Of a stretch of 64,000 nt of DNA, positions 45,028 to 54,092 are shown in pieces. The notes under the pieces are model-generated. The model worked only from the letters and a program-made list of their open reading frames with translations, was not told the origin of the DNA and ran no database searches. The stretch's first letter is position 1, and every line of letters starts with the position of its first letter. This DNA comes from Bacteroidota bacterium (GTDB taxonomy: Bacteria > Bacteroidota > Bacteroidia > Bacteroidales > Prolixibacteraceae). Both the position numbers and the translations under genes were made by a program. The stretch spans positions 1 to 64,000 of the forward strand of contig JAHEYU010000008.1 in assembly GCA_023251435.1 (NCBI GenBank), given 5' to 3'.

Positions 45028-45035
45028 TACATTTG
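45028..45035 (+). promoter_or_regulatory. -7 element of the metK promoter
   Basis: TACATTTG fits TAnnTTTG; the predicted transcription start near 45042 falls directly before the riboswitch. Confidence 0.55.
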
Positions 45036-45043
45036 CACCTGTT

Positions 45044-45100
45044 ATGTGGATAAATTTGTACTGATTGCAACCACGGAAAAAAATGCTAAAACGATCCGAT
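45044..45100 (+). promoter_or_regulatory. SAM-II riboswitch upstream of metK
   Basis: GTGG (45046-45049) pairs with CCAC (45071-45074) around a loop containing AAATTT and ending ATTGCAA, followed by an A-rich stretch and GCTAAAA (45085-45091). This order, P1 stem, TTGCAA next to its 3' arm, and GCUAAAA forming the pseudoknot with the U-rich loop, is the SAM-II consensus. It precedes the SAM synthetase gene, a logical target, and begins at the predicted mRNA 5' end. High SAM should fold the pseudoknot and lower metK expression. Confidence 0.75.
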
Positions 45101-45115
45101 TCTTTCTTGCTTTTC

Positions 45116-45205
45116 GATCAATTATTCCACAGCATTTTGTATAATCTATTGTCCCTGAAATTATTCAGCAATGTCTGATTGTTTCCCGGACAATTTAAAT
45201 TGATC
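45116..45205 (+). promoter_or_regulatory. Structured metK leader with start-site hairpin
   Basis: GATCAATT (45116-45123) is perfectly complementary to AATTGATC (45198-45205), which ends 5 nt before the ATG. Inside are ATTGTCC/GGACAAT (45148-45154 and 45188-45194) and CTGAA/TTCAG. GATC also occurs at the 3' end of the riboswitch (45092-45095), so alternative pairings that expose or hide the start are possible. Confidence 0.45.
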
Positions 45206-45210
45206 AAATT

Positions 45211-46464
45211 ATGAGTTATTATTTCACAAGCGAATCAGTTTCAGAAGGCCATCCCGATAAAGTATCTGATCAGATTTCGGATGCGCTTCTTGACGAATTT
45301 CTGGCCTTTGATGCCAACTCAAAAGTTGCCATCGAAACACTTGTTACTACCGGACAGGTTGTACTTGCCGGAGAAGTAAAATCGAACACTTATGTAGATG
45401 TGCAGGAAACTGCAAGAAGAGTAATTAACCAAATTGGATACACCAAAGCCGAATATCGTTTCGACGGTGATTCGTGTGGTGTTTTCAGCGCAATTCACGA
45501 GCAAAGCCCGGATATTAACCGCGGTGTTGACAAGGCTGACAAAATGGATCAGGGTGCAGGCGACCAGGGAATGATGTTTGGTTTTGCCACCAACGAAACC
45601 GACAATTACATGCCGCTTCCGCTCGATTTGTCGCACCTTATTTTGGTTGAACTTGCTGTTATTCGCCGCGAACAGAAGGTGATGACTTACCTTCGCCCGG
45701 ATTCAAAATCGCAGGTAACCATTGAGTACAACGACGACAATTCGCCAAAAAGGGTTCATACCATCGTGGTTTCGACCCAGCACGACGATTTTGATGCCGA
45801 TGAGCCGATGCTTGCCAAAATCAAAAAAGATGTGATCGAAATCCTTATTCCACGCGTAAAAGCGCAATTGCCACAACGTGTTCAGGAACTGTTTAACGAT
45901 CAGATCATTTATCACGTTAATCCAACCGGAAAATTTGTGATTGGCGGACCTCACGGCGACACCGGATTAACCGGACGCAAAATTATTGTGGATACTTATG
46001 GTGGCCGCGGTGCTCATGGTGGTGGCGCGTTCTCCGGAAAAGATCCATCAAAAGTCGACCGTTCAGCCGCTTATGCAGCCCGTCATATCGCCAAAAACAT
46101 GGTTGCTTCAGGAGTTGCAAAAGAAATGCTGGTTCAGTTATCTTATGCAATCGGAGTTGCAAAGCCTGTTGGCGTTTATGTCGAAACCAGAGGAACTGCT
46201 CTTCAGGGACTTTCAGATTCGGCAATTTCTGATAAAATTCAGGAAATATTCGACCTGCGTCCGGCTGCCATCGAACAACGCTTGAAACTGCGCAACCCTA
46301 TTTATCGCGAAACCGCGGCTTACGGGCACATGGGTCGCCAGCCAAAAACAGTTACCAAAGTGTTCGAATCGCCATACAATGGCCGCATTGAAACCGAAGT
46401 GGAACTGTTTACCTGGGAAAAACTCGACTATGTCGACCAGATAAAAGGTGCTTTTGGCATTTGA
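45211..46464 (+). CDS. metK: S-adenosylmethionine synthetase
   Basis: 417 residues. It makes SAM from methionine and ATP. Motifs: [20 protein letters not shown] (outline, about 8-27), [13 protein letters not shown] (about 112-124), [26 protein letters not shown] (outline, about 231-256) and the phosphate-binding [19 protein letters not shown] (about 261-279). Expression is probably limited by the SAM-II riboswitch in its leader. A terminator follows. It links with the mtn genes of the window through SAM recycling. Confidence 0.97.
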   Translation: MSYYFTSESVSEGHPDKVSDQISDALLDEFLAFDANSKVAIETLVTTGQVVLAGEVKSNTYVDVQETARRVINQIGYTKAEYRFDGDSCGVFSAIHEQSPDINRGVDKADKMDQGAGDQGMMFGFATNETDNYMPLPLDLSHLILVELAVIRREQKVMTYLRPDSKSQVTIEYNDDNSPKRVHTIVVSTQHDDFDADEPMLAKIKKDVIEILIPRVKAQLPQRVQELFNDQIIYHVNPTGKFVIGGPHGDTGLTGRKIIVDTYGGRGAHGGGAFSGKDPSKVDRSAAYAARHIAKNMVASGVAKEMLVQLSYAIGVAKPVGVYVETRGTALQGLSDSAISDKIQEIFDLRPAAIEQRLKLRNPIYRETAAYGHMGRQPKTVTKVFESPYNGRIETEVELFTWEKLDYVDQIKGAFGI

Positions 46465-46488
46465 TTTTAATTTAAGACCTCATAAAAG

Positions 46489-46518
46489 ATCCGGATCGTT
46501 GCTGATTCGGATTTTTTG
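46489..46518 (+). terminator. Terminator of metK
   Basis: ATCCGGATC / GATTCGGAT stem (one G-T pair), 6-nt loop, then T6. Confidence 0.8.
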
Positions 46519-46523
46519 TTTCA

Positions 46524-46531
46524 TATTTTTG
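46524..46531 (+). promoter_or_regulatory. -7 element of the histidine kinase gene
   Basis: TATTTTTG followed by CA fits TAnnTTTG, 29 bp before the ATG at 46561. Confidence 0.5.
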
Positions 46532-46560
46532 CACCGACAAATCAAGAATAATTTTCGTTT

Positions 46561-47601
46561 ATGAAGACCTATTCAGCAAAACGGTTATCCCTTTCTATTT
46601 CGGTATTGTTACTGGTTTTTAATTTTGGCTTTTTCCTTCTGATATCAAAAAAAGACTCCGAACCACTACTTGCCATCCTCCTGATTTGCTTCTTCGGCAC
46701 ATTATCCTATTTTCTCGTTTTGTTTATCCTGAATAAATATATCTACGATAAAATAAAACCTATTTACAAGACCATCCGCGAAGTTCCGATAAGCAGTAAA
46801 AAAGAAAAACTGGCCAACAAACTTGGTTCAACCAATATTTCGGATGTGCAGAAAGAAGTGGAAGAATGGGCAAAAAATCAAACACTGGAGATTACGCGGT
46901 TGAAAGACCTCGAACGCTACCGAAAAGAGTTTGTAGGCAATGTTTCGCACGAATTGAAAACCCCGATTTTTAACATTCAGGGATACGTGCTGACTTTGCT
47001 CGAAGGCGGAATTGACGACCCAAAAATCAATAAACTTTACCTGCAACGTACCGAAAAAAGTATCGACCGTATGATCTCAATCGTTGAAGATCTGGAGTCG
47101 ATTACCAAACTTGAATCGGGCGAATTGAAACTGAATTTTGTAGATTTTGATCTGGTGCGGCTCACCGAAGAAGTATTCGAACTGGCTCAAATGCTTGCCA
47201 GCGAACGCAATATCACCCTTCAGTTTGCCACCAAAAACGATAAGCCCGTAATGGTTCATGCCGACAAAAAGCGGATTATGGAGGTGATGAACAATCTGGT
47301 TGGTAACGGCATCAAGTACGGAAAAAAGAAGGGCAATGTAAAGGTCGGATTCTACGATTTGCACGAAACCATACTGATAGAAGTTAGCGACAACGGAATA
47401 GGAATGGATAAAAGTGAACTGCCCCGCATTTTCGAACGCTTTTACCGGGTCGATAAATCACGGTCGCGAGAGCAGGGAGGAACTGGTCTGGGATTGTCGA
47501 TCGTAAAACATATTATCGAGGCACACGATCAAACCATCAACGTTAAAAGTATTGCCGATAAAGGCACAACCTTTACTTTTACGCTCGAAAAAGCGAAATA
47601 A
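46561..47601 (+). CDS. Sensor histidine kinase, PhoR-like
   Basis: 346 residues. Two N-terminal membrane helices (about 10-29 and 36-60) leave almost no periplasmic part, so it senses in or near the membrane. A short linker/HAMP-like region (about 61-115) leads to HisKA with phospho-acceptor His130 (FVGNVSHELKTPIFNIQGY), then HATPase_c with N box (MNNLVGNGIKYG), G1 (EVSDNGIGM), F box (IFERFYRV) and G2 (GGTGLGLSIVKHI). Its partner is the response regulator 134 bp downstream. The signal is unknown. Confidence 0.9.
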   Translation: MKTYSAKRLSLSISVLLLVFNFGFFLLISKKDSEPLLAILLICFFGTLSYFLVLFILNKYIYDKIKPIYKTIREVPISSKKEKLANKLGSTNISDVQKEVEEWAKNQTLEITRLKDLERYRKEFVGNVSHELKTPIFNIQGYVLTLLEGGIDDPKINKLYLQRTEKSIDRMISIVEDLESITKLESGELKLNFVDFDLVRLTEEVFELAQMLASERNITLQFATKNDKPVMVHADKKRIMEVMNNLVGNGIKYGKKKGNVKVGFYDLHETILIEVSDNGIGMDKSELPRIFERFYRVDKSRSREQGGTGLGLSIVKHIIEAHDQTINVKSIADKGTTFTFTLEKAK

Positions 47602-47734
47602 ACAACCTCCAGTGTTCATTTCATAAATAAAAGTAAACAAACATGCTAGTTTAAAATGAAATTGCTAATTTTCATGCGATTTTAATAACATTGGTACAAT
47701 TGATCAAAAAGAAACCTATAAAATCAAATTTACT

Positions 47735-48454
47735 ATGAGCGACAGTCAATATAAAATTCTACTGGTTGACGACGAAGTTGATATTCTGGAGTTTATCAGC
47801 TATAACCTCGAAAAAGAAGGATACAAAGTTTATACAGCACAAAATGGCGCAGAAGCTATAAAGGTTGCAGAAAGGACACTTCCGGACCTGATTATTCTGG
47901 ATGTTATGATGCCTGAAATGGATGGAATTGCTGCCTGCGAAGAACTCAGAAGAATTCCGACACTTAGGCATACAATGATCGCTTTCCTGACTGCCCGCGG
48001 AGAAGATTATTCGCAGATAGCAGGTTTCGAAGCGGGTGCCGACGATTATATCACCAAACCTGTACGCCCTAAAGTTCTGGTTAGCAGAGTAAAAGCACTC
48101 CTGAAAAGAACTTCCGGAGTTGGAGCTATACAGCCAGCCGTTATAGAAAGCGGGCATACAGTTACCGTCGGAAATCTGGTTATTGACAAAGAACGCTATC
48201 TGATTGTTCAGGACGGACAGGAAATGATTCTGCCCAGAAAAGAGTTTGAATTGCTTTCATTACTGGTTTCGAAACCTGGAAAAGTATTCACCCGCGAAGA
48301 AATTTATTATTCGGTTTGGGGCGATAATGTGGTGGTGGGCGACCGTACCATCGATGTTCACATCCGTAAACTTCGCGAAAAAATTGGCAACGATCACATC
48401 AAAACCCTGAAAGGAATAGGCTATAAATTTGTTGACTTTTCAGAAATTCATTGA
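47735..48454 (+). CDS. OmpR/PhoB-family response regulator
   Basis: 239 residues. Receiver domain (1-120): acidic pocket VDDEVD (11-16), phospho-acceptor Asp56 in IILDVMMPEMDG, switch Thr in FLTARGE and Lys in ITKPVRP (near 110). The C-terminal winged helix (about 140-235) has MILPRKEFELLSLL, the recognition stretch RTIDVHIRKLREKIG and the closing GIGYKF. It is presumably phosphorylated by the kinase just upstream. Regulon not inferable. Confidence 0.93.
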   Translation: MSDSQYKILLVDDEVDILEFISYNLEKEGYKVYTAQNGAEAIKVAERTLPDLIILDVMMPEMDGIAACEELRRIPTLRHTMIAFLTARGEDYSQIAGFEAGADDYITKPVRPKVLVSRVKALLKRTSGVGAIQPAVIESGHTVTVGNLVIDKERYLIVQDGQEMILPRKEFELLSLLVSKPGKVFTREEIYYSVWGDNVVVGDRTIDVHIRKLREKIGNDHIKTLKGIGYKFVDFSEIH

Positions 48455-48481
48455 TCATACTGCTTCATTAACGAGGCGCAG

Positions 48482-48525
48482 GCCAGACAAACAACCCAAA
48501 TCGGGAATTTTGTCTGGCTTTTTTT
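48482..48525 (+). terminator. Terminator of the two-component genes
   Basis: GCCAGACAAA / TTTGTCTGGC, 17-nt loop, then T7. Confidence 0.85.
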
Positions 48526-48559
48526 ATGCTGAATCAATCCTATTCATTGGCCCAAAGCT

Positions 48560-48593
48560 TTTGGAATTCGGATACTAAATTTTTCTATATTTG
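48560..48593 (+). promoter_or_regulatory. ileS promoter
   Basis: TTTG (48560-48563) and TATATTTG (48586-48593) match the Bacteroidota -33 and -7 boxes with 22-bp spacing; start of transcription predicted near 48600, 30 nt before the ATG. Confidence 0.6.
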
Positions 48594-48629
48594 TACCTTT
48601 TAAAAATTACGGTTATAATTTCGGTTTCG

Positions 48630-51600
48630 ATGAGCAATAAATTTCAGGTTTACAAACAGTTAGACCTATCAAAGATCAACAAGGAAGTGTTGAAAAGATG
48701 GGAAGACGACGATACATTTCACAAAAGTATTTCAACACGCGAAGGTCACCCAACCTTTGTATTTTATGAAGGGCCTCCATCAGCAAACGGAATGCCCGGA
48801 ATTCACCATGTAATGGCGCGTGCCATTAAAGATACTTTTTGCCGGTACAAAACCATGAAGGGCTTCCGCGTGCACCGAAAAGCCGGCTGGGACACTCATG
48901 GCCTACCAGTTGAACTGGGAGTTGAAAAATCGATGGGAATCACCAAAGACGACATCGGTAAAAAAATCAGCGTAGCCGAATACAATGCAGCCTGCCGCAC
49001 CGAGGTGATGAAATATACCCGCGAATGGGAAGAGTTGACGCGCCAAATGGGTTACTGGGTGAATATGGATCATCCGTACATCACTTACGACAGCCGCTAC
49101 ATCGAAACCGTTTGGTGGTTGCTTAAGCAGCTTTTCGAGAAAAATCTGATTTACAAAGGCTACACCATTCAGCCATTTTCGCCTGCTGCAGGTACCGGAC
49201 TTAGTTCGCACGAGCTAAACCAGCCCGGATGTTACCGCGATGTGAAAGACACTACGGCGATCGCCCAGTTTAAAGCAATTCGTGATGCAAAATCGGAGTT
49301 TCTCTTCGAGAATGTTGAAACCGATTTGTATTTTGTAGCATGGACAACCACTCCCTGGACTTTGCCATCGAACACCGCTTTGTGTGTTGGGCCAAAAATT
49401 AAATACCTGAAAATTAGAACTTTCAATCCATACACAGGTCAGCCTGTCACTCTGATATTGGCAAAAAACCTGCTTTCTGCTCATTTCGATCCAAAAAATG
49501 AAGAAATTCCTCTGGAAGATTATGCGCAGGGCGATAAAAAAATTCCTTATCGTATTCTGGGAGAATATTCAGGAACGGAGCTAGAAGGTGTTAACTACGA
49601 ACAACTTATAAACTGGGTAAAACCCAAAGGAGATGCATTCCGTGTAATTACCGGTGAATTTGTTACCACCGAAGACGGAACCGGAATTGTACACATCGCT
49701 CCCACTTTTGGTGCCGACGATGACAGGGTAGCCAAACAGCACGGAATTGTTCCGCTGATTGTTGACGACCTCGAAGGTAAACGCCAGCCACTGGTTGATC
49801 GGAACGGGCGTTTTTTCCTGATTGAAAATATGCACCCGGCGTTTGTTGCTGAATATGTGAACATGGAAACATATACTGAATTTGCAGGACGCTATGTTAA
49901 AAATGAATACGACGAAACACTCACCGAAAACGATGCCACAGTTGATGTGGATATTTCGGTGATGCTGAAAAAAGAAAACAAGGCATTTAAAGTCGAAAAG
50001 CATGTGCACACCTATCCGCATTGCTGGAGAACCGACAAACCAATACTCTATTATCCTTTGGATTCGTGGTTTATCCGTTCTACTGCGGTTAAAGATAAAA
50101 TGATTGCCCTCAACAATACCATCAACTGGAAACCTGCCTCAACCGGAACCGGACGTTTCGGAAACTGGCTCGAAAATCTGGTTGACTGGAACCTGAGCCG
50201 TTCGCGTTACTGGGGAACTCCGCTTCCGATCTGGCGAACCGAAGATGGTACCGAAACAAAATGTATCGGTTCTGTTGAAGAACTGATGAACGAGATAAAT
50301 GCAGCAGTCGCTTCAGGAATGATGGAGAAGAACATTTTTGAAGGTTTTGAAGTGGATAAAAACACCCAGGAAAACTACGAGAAAATTGATCTTCACCGTC
50401 CGTTTGTTGACGATATATTCCTGGTTTCGGGCACCGGCAAAAAAATGTTCCGCGAACCCGACCTGATCGATGTTTGGTTCGATTCGGGCGCGATGCCGTA
50501 TGCGCAACGTCACTTTCCGTTCGAATACAAGGATAAATTCGACGAAGTATTTCCGGCAGATTTTATTGCTGAAGGTGTTGACCAGACACGTGGATGGTTT
50601 TTTACACTTCATGCCATAGCTACCATGATTGACGAATCGGTAGCCTTTAAAAATATCATTTCGAACGGACTAGTACTCGACAAAAATGGCAACAAAATGT
50701 CGAAACGATTGGGTAATGCGGTCGATCCGTTTGCTGCCATCGACGAACATGGTTCCGATCCGTTGCGCTGGTACATGCTCACCAACTCGCAGCCATGGGA
50801 CAACCTGAAATTCGACATCAACGGTGTTGACGAAGTAAAACGCAAATTCTTCGGAACACTTTACAATACCTACAACTTTTTCGCGATGTACGCCAACATC
50901 GACGGTTTTACTTTTGCAGAAGAAGAAATTCCGGTTGATGAAAGGCCAGAACTCGACAGATGGGTTATTTCGTTGCTGAATTCGCTCATAAAAGAGGTCG
51001 CCGAAAGCTATGAAACTTACGAGCCAACCCGCGCCGGGCGTGCCATTTCTGAATTTGTTTCGGAAAACCTGAGCAACTGGTTTGTTCGTTTGAGCCGCAG
51101 ACGTTACTGGGGCGGGTCGTACGATAAAGACAAAATTTCGGCCTACCAGACACTTTACACCTGTTTGAGCACAATCGCGAAACTGATGGCACCACTTGCT
51201 CCATTTTATGCAGATTTGTTGTACAGCGACCTGAATAAAATTTCAGGAAAAGAGACCGATCAAAGTGTTCACCTGGCCAACTTCCCGGTTGCCGACGAAA
51301 CAAAAATAGATCCTTCGCTGGAAGAAAAAATGGCCATCGCCCAAAAAGCTTCCTCGATGATTTTAAGTCTTCGCCGGAAAGAAAAGCTGAAGGTTCGCCA
51401 GCCACTTGCAAAAATTATGGTTCCGGTGCTAAGCAAAGATTTTCAGGATAAATTTGACGCGGTGAAAAGCATCATTCTTTCGGAAGTTAATGTAAAAGAG
51501 GTTGAATACCTGACCGATGCCGCCGGAATTATCAGCAAAAAAATAAAAGCAAACTTTAAAACCCTGGGCCCGAAATACGGAAAACTGATGAAGCAGATTT

Positions 51601-52067
51601 CAGGAGAAATTGCCGGTTTCAGTCAGGAGGACATTGGTCTCATGGAAAAATCAGGAAGCCGAAGTTTGACTATCAACGGCGAAATGGTAACTCTAAGTTT
51701 GGAAGATGTTGAAATACAGACGGAAGACATCCCCGGATGGCTGGTTGCCAGCGAAGGCGGTTTGACCATCGCACTCGACATCAATCTGACCGAAGAACTG
51801 AAGCAGGAAGGTATTGCACGCGAGTTTATCAACAAAATTCAAAACATCAGGAAAGAAAGCGACTTTGAAGTAACCGACCGCATCGTGTTGAAAATTGAGA
51901 AGAATGAAAGATTCAATCAGGCTGTCGAGAATTTCAGTGCTTACATCAGCAACCAAACGCTTGCGAATGAGCTGATTTTGGTTGATAAAATCGATCATAA
52001 CCAGACACATACAGTTGAAATTGATACTGATTTGGAAGCCGTCGTTTCGGTCGAAAAATATTTATAA
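48630..52067 (+). CDS. ileS: Isoleucyl-tRNA synthetase
   Basis: 1145 residues from ATG 48630; 13 upstream codons overlap the promoter and are rejected. Class I synthetase of the long eukaryote-like IleS2 type used by Bacteroidota. It charges tRNA-Ile and edits valine. The HIGH-type motif is PPSANGMPGIHHVMARAIKD (about 46-65), the editing domain spans about 200-410 (TTTPWTLPSNTA, GTGIVHIAPTFGADD), KMSKR is DKNGNKMSKRLGNAVDPF (about 685-702), and an anticodon-binding domain and C-terminal extension follow. IleS2 types are often naturally mupirocin-tolerant; here that is inference. Confidence 0.96.
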   Translation: MSNKFQVYKQLDLSKINKEVLKRWEDDDTFHKSISTREGHPTFVFYEGPPSANGMPGIHHVMARAIKDTFCRYKTMKGFRVHRKAGWDTHGLPVELGVEKSMGITKDDIGKKISVAEYNAACRTEVMKYTREWEELTRQMGYWVNMDHPYITYDSRYIETVWWLLKQLFEKNLIYKGYTIQPFSPAAGTGLSSHELNQPGCYRDVKDTTAIAQFKAIRDAKSEFLFENVETDLYFVAWTTTPWTLPSNTALCVGPKIKYLKIRTFNPYTGQPVTLILAKNLLSAHFDPKNEEIPLEDYAQGDKKIPYRILGEYSGTELEGVNYEQLINWVKPKGDAFRVITGEFVTTEDGTGIVHIAPTFGADDDRVAKQHGIVPLIVDDLEGKRQPLVDRNGRFFLIENMHPAFVAEYVNMETYTEFAGRYVKNEYDETLTENDATVDVDISVMLKKENKAFKVEKHVHTYPHCWRTDKPILYYPLDSWFIRSTAVKDKMIALNNTINWKPASTGTGRFGNWLENLVDWNLSRSRYWGTPLPIWRTEDGTETKCIGSVEELMNEINAAVASGMMEKNIFEGFEVDKNTQENYEKIDLHRPFVDDIFLVSGTGKKMFREPDLIDVWFDSGAMPYAQRHFPFEYKDKFDEVFPADFIAEGVDQTRGWFFTLHAIATMIDESVAFKNIISNGLVLDKNGNKMSKRLGNAVDPFAAIDEHGSDPLRWYMLTNSQPWDNLKFDINGVDEVKRKFFGTLYNTYNFFAMYANIDGFTFAEEEIPVDERPELDRWVISLLNSLIKEVAESYETYEPTRAGRAISEFVSENLSNWFVRLSRRRYWGGSYDKDKISAYQTLYTCLSTIAKLMAPLAPFYADLLYSDLNKISGKETDQSVHLANFPVADETKIDPSLEEKMAIAQKASSMILSLRRKEKLKVRQPLAKIMVPVLSKDFQDKFDAVKSIILSEVNVKEVEYLTDAAGIISKKIKANFKTLGPKYGKLMKQISGEIAGFSQEDIGLMEKSGSRSLTINGEMVTLSLEDVEIQTEDIPGWLVASEGGLTIALDINLTEELKQEGIAREFINKIQNIRKESDFEVTDRIVLKIEKNERFNQAVENFSAYISNQTLANELILVDKIDHNQTHTVEIDTDLEAVVSVEKYL

Positions 52068-52122
52068 ATGAGAACCATTTTTTTAGATGATTATAAAGCC
52101 TGTCTGAATTAAAAATATTTTA

Positions 52123-52130
52123 TACTTTTG
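52123..52130 (+). promoter_or_regulatory. -7 element before the dksA-like gene
   Basis: TACTTTTG fits TAnnTTTG, 58 bp before the ATG at 52188. Confidence 0.45.
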
Positions 52131-52187
52131 AAACTGTTGCAGGTTTCTATTAAACGTAAACTGCTCAAAAATAAAAGGATTAACGCT

Positions 52188-52565
52188 ATGAGTGAAAAAA
52201 ACAGATATTCGGACGATGAGTTACAGGAATTCAAACTATTAATTCTTGATAAACTCGAAAAAGCTCAAAAGGACTTTGAAATGTACAAAAGTTCCATAAC
52301 TCAGAGCGATGGAAATGACACGCAGGACACTTCGCCAACATTCAAGGTTTTGGAAGAAGGAGCAGCCACCTTATCGAAAGAAGAGGCAGGAAAGCTTGCT
52401 CAGCGTCAGCAAAAATTTATTCAGTATTTACAGGCGGCGCTGGTTCGTATCGAGAATAAAACCTACGGTATTTGCCGCGAGACCGGTAAGCTGATTTCAA
52501 AAGAGCGTTTGCGTGCGGTACCGCATGCAACTCTTAGCATTGATGCAAAAAACAGTCAAAAGTAA
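52188..52565 (+). CDS. TraR/DksA-family protein with degenerate zinc finger
   Basis: 125 residues from ATG 52188. Helical hairpin (about 10-90) with LDKLEKAQKDFEMYKSSIT and ALVRIENKTYGIC, then the TraR/DksA C-terminal module YGICRETGKLISKERLRAVPHAT (outline, about 93-115). The family normally has four zinc cysteines; only Cys96 remains, the others being Thr99, Ala110-region and Thr115-type residues, so zinc binding is unlikely. DksA proteins enter the RNA polymerase secondary channel and act with ppGpp. The gene lies between ileS and lspA, a common order in Bacteroidota. Confidence 0.85.
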   Translation: MSEKNRYSDDELQEFKLLILDKLEKAQKDFEMYKSSITQSDGNDTQDTSPTFKVLEEGAATLSKEEAGKLAQRQQKFIQYLQAALVRIENKTYGICRETGKLISKERLRAVPHATLSIDAKNSQK

Positions 52566-52586
52566 AACTTGTAAGATATCAGAAGA

Positions 52587-52624
52587 AATGGTTGGCAGAG
52601 CAATTCTACCAATCATTTTTTTAT
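52587..52624 (+). terminator. Terminator after the dksA-like gene
   Basis: AATGGTTGG / CCAATCATT stem (one G-T pair), 13-nt loop, then a T run, ending 12 bp before lspA. Confidence 0.7.
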
Positions 52625-52635
52625 AACTATAAATC

Positions 52636-53328
52636 ATGTCAAAAATAAAAAAATCGGTACTCATTGTTTTTGCGGTGTTACTGGTCGATCAGATTCTGAA
52701 GTTCTGGATCAAAACAACCATGGCACTTGGTGACGAATTTCCGGTAATTGGTAAATGGTTTATGATTCATTTCGTTGAGAACAACGGGATGGCCTTTGGT
52801 TTTGAATTTGGAGGAGAATACGGCAAAATATTCCTTAGTCTTTTCCGGATCGTTGCAGTATTCGGAATCGGTTGGTATATCAACAATTTATCGAAAAAAG
52901 AGGTGCCAATGGGGTTCATTGCCTGTGTTTCGCTCATTATGGCCGGGGCAATCGGGAATATTATCGACAGCGCTTTTTACGGGCTCATTTTCAACGATAG
53001 CTACGGGCAGGTGGCAACTTTATTTCCCGAAGGAGGCGGATACGCCACTTTCCTGCATGGCCGGGTTGTCGATATGTTTTATTTCCCTATGTTTTCGGGC
53101 GTTTACCCCGATTGGATACCATTTGCAGGTGGCAGCGAATTTCTGTTCTTCCGTCCGGTTTTCAATATTGCCGATTCGTCGATTACCATCGGTATTTTTT
53201 CGATCATGATCTTCTACCGCAAGCAGTTCAGTGAGCTTGAAAACGATGAATCCACAGAACAGAAGATAGAAACCGGAACGGCAGAAGAACCGGAACTTAC
53301 AGCAAAAAATGATTCATTGGAAAATTAA
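52636..53328 (+). CDS. lspA: Lipoprotein signal peptidase
   Basis: 230 residues, aspartyl protease of the inner membrane that removes signal peptides from diacylated prolipoproteins such as the many lipoproteins of this window. Four membrane helices; conserved VLLVDQILKFWIK (about 14-26), HFVENNGMAFGF (about 45-56), and the catalytic aspartates Asp146 (GRVVDMFYFP) and Asp180 (FNIADSSI). A Bacteroidota-type insertion (about 112-140 and 152-172) and an acidic C-terminal tail make it longer than the roughly 165-residue proteobacterial enzyme. Confidence 0.94.
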   Translation: MSKIKKSVLIVFAVLLVDQILKFWIKTTMALGDEFPVIGKWFMIHFVENNGMAFGFEFGGEYGKIFLSLFRIVAVFGIGWYINNLSKKEVPMGFIACVSLIMAGAIGNIIDSAFYGLIFNDSYGQVATLFPEGGGYATFLHGRVVDMFYFPMFSGVYPDWIPFAGGSEFLFFRPVFNIADSSITIGIFSIMIFYRKQFSELENDESTEQKIETGTAEEPELTAKNDSLEN

Positions 53329-53442
53329 TTATTTTGCTTGTGAAATATCGCTGAATTGAGTAAACTTGCACTCCGAAAAAAAGCGTTCATTTTATCAGTT
53401 ACGAATTTTTACCTGAAAATAAAAAACCATCAAGATATTTCA

Positions 53443-53516
53443 GGGCCTATAGCTCAGTTGGTTAGAGCACCTGACTCATAATCAGGGAGTCACTGGTTCA
53501 AGCCCAGTTGGGCCCA
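53443..53516 (+). tRNA. tRNA with CAT anticodon (elongator Met, or Ile2)
   Basis: 74 nt cloverleaf: acceptor GGGCCTA / TGGGCCC, D arm GCTCAGTTGGTTAGAGC, anticodon stem CCTGA / TCAGG with loop CTCATAA (anticodon CAT at 53477-53479), T arm ACTGG-TTCAAGC-CCAGT, discriminator A. CCA is not encoded. The CAT anticodon fits either elongator tRNA-Met or, after lysidine modification, tRNA-Ile reading AUA; initiator features are absent. Confidence 0.93.
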
Positions 53517-53540
53517 CTTAATTAACAATCAATATTGACT

Positions 53541-53583
53541 AAAATGCTTGGAATCAATGATTTCAGGCATTTTTTGTTTTTAC
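53541..53583 (+). terminator. Terminator of the tRNA gene
   Basis: A 15-bp stem AAAATGCTTGGAATC / GATTTCAGGCATTTT (two G-T pairs) with a 3-nt loop, then T-rich sequence. Confidence 0.85.
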
Positions 53584-53827
53584 AATACCCTGAAATTTAC
53601 GGTATATCTCGATCTTTAGGTGGCTATCTGGGTGACTAAATATTAAAATCTATTTTTAGGCACCTAAAAGTGTTAATAAATCGTATTGCCATAACTGAAA
53701 TATCTTACTAATTTAAGCAATCAAATACTAAAAGACAACTTTATCTTTTATTTTTCGGCTTCGAATGGATTTACCTCATCAATTTCCTCAATTCAAGAGG
53801 AACTCTTGATATTGAAGTAAATTACAG

Positions 53828-53956
53828 CTAGTGTTAAGTTAATGATCTTTTGACACAGCGTCATACCGAACTTGTTTCGGCATCCCTTATATGTGGGACC
53901 CCGAAATAAATTCGGGGTGACTGGGATCCGACAAAATCGAGTTAACACAACACTAG
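53828..53956. mobile_element. MITE-like element carrying REP palindromes
   Basis: 129 bp bounded by inverted ends: CTAGTGTTAAGTTAA on the left and the reverse complement of CTAGTGTTGTGTTAA on the right (13 of 15 match). Inside are ATACCGAA/TTCGGCAT (53863-53883) and ACCCCGAA-ATAAA-TTCGGGGT (53898-53918); the latter is the inverted form of the palindrome at 30998-31018. No coding sequence, no clear target duplication. The rest of the 53584-54092 gap shows no gene. Confidence 0.55.
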
Positions 53957-53982
53957 TTCAATATTCCATTAAGGGTTGCAAA

Positions 53983-54028
53983 AAAAGAGCAACAACCACC
54001 CTTGAATGAAGTCGGTTGTTACTCTTTT
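53983..54028 (-). terminator. Terminator of the S46 peptidase gene
   Basis: AAAAGAG-C-AACAACC pairs with GGTTGTT-A-CTCTTTT; on the minus strand it continues into T6. It lies 65 bp beyond the peptidase stop. Confidence 0.8.
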
Positions 54029-54092
54029 AAGTTGTAATTAAAAATACCAGATTTTCTATCTCGAAATTCCTGGCAACATATATTGTTGCTTT

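Noticed and set aside
53443-53956. Integrated island at the tRNA 3' end
   Set aside because: No integrase, no repeat of the tRNA end, and the following DNA is a terminator and a short MITE-like element only.
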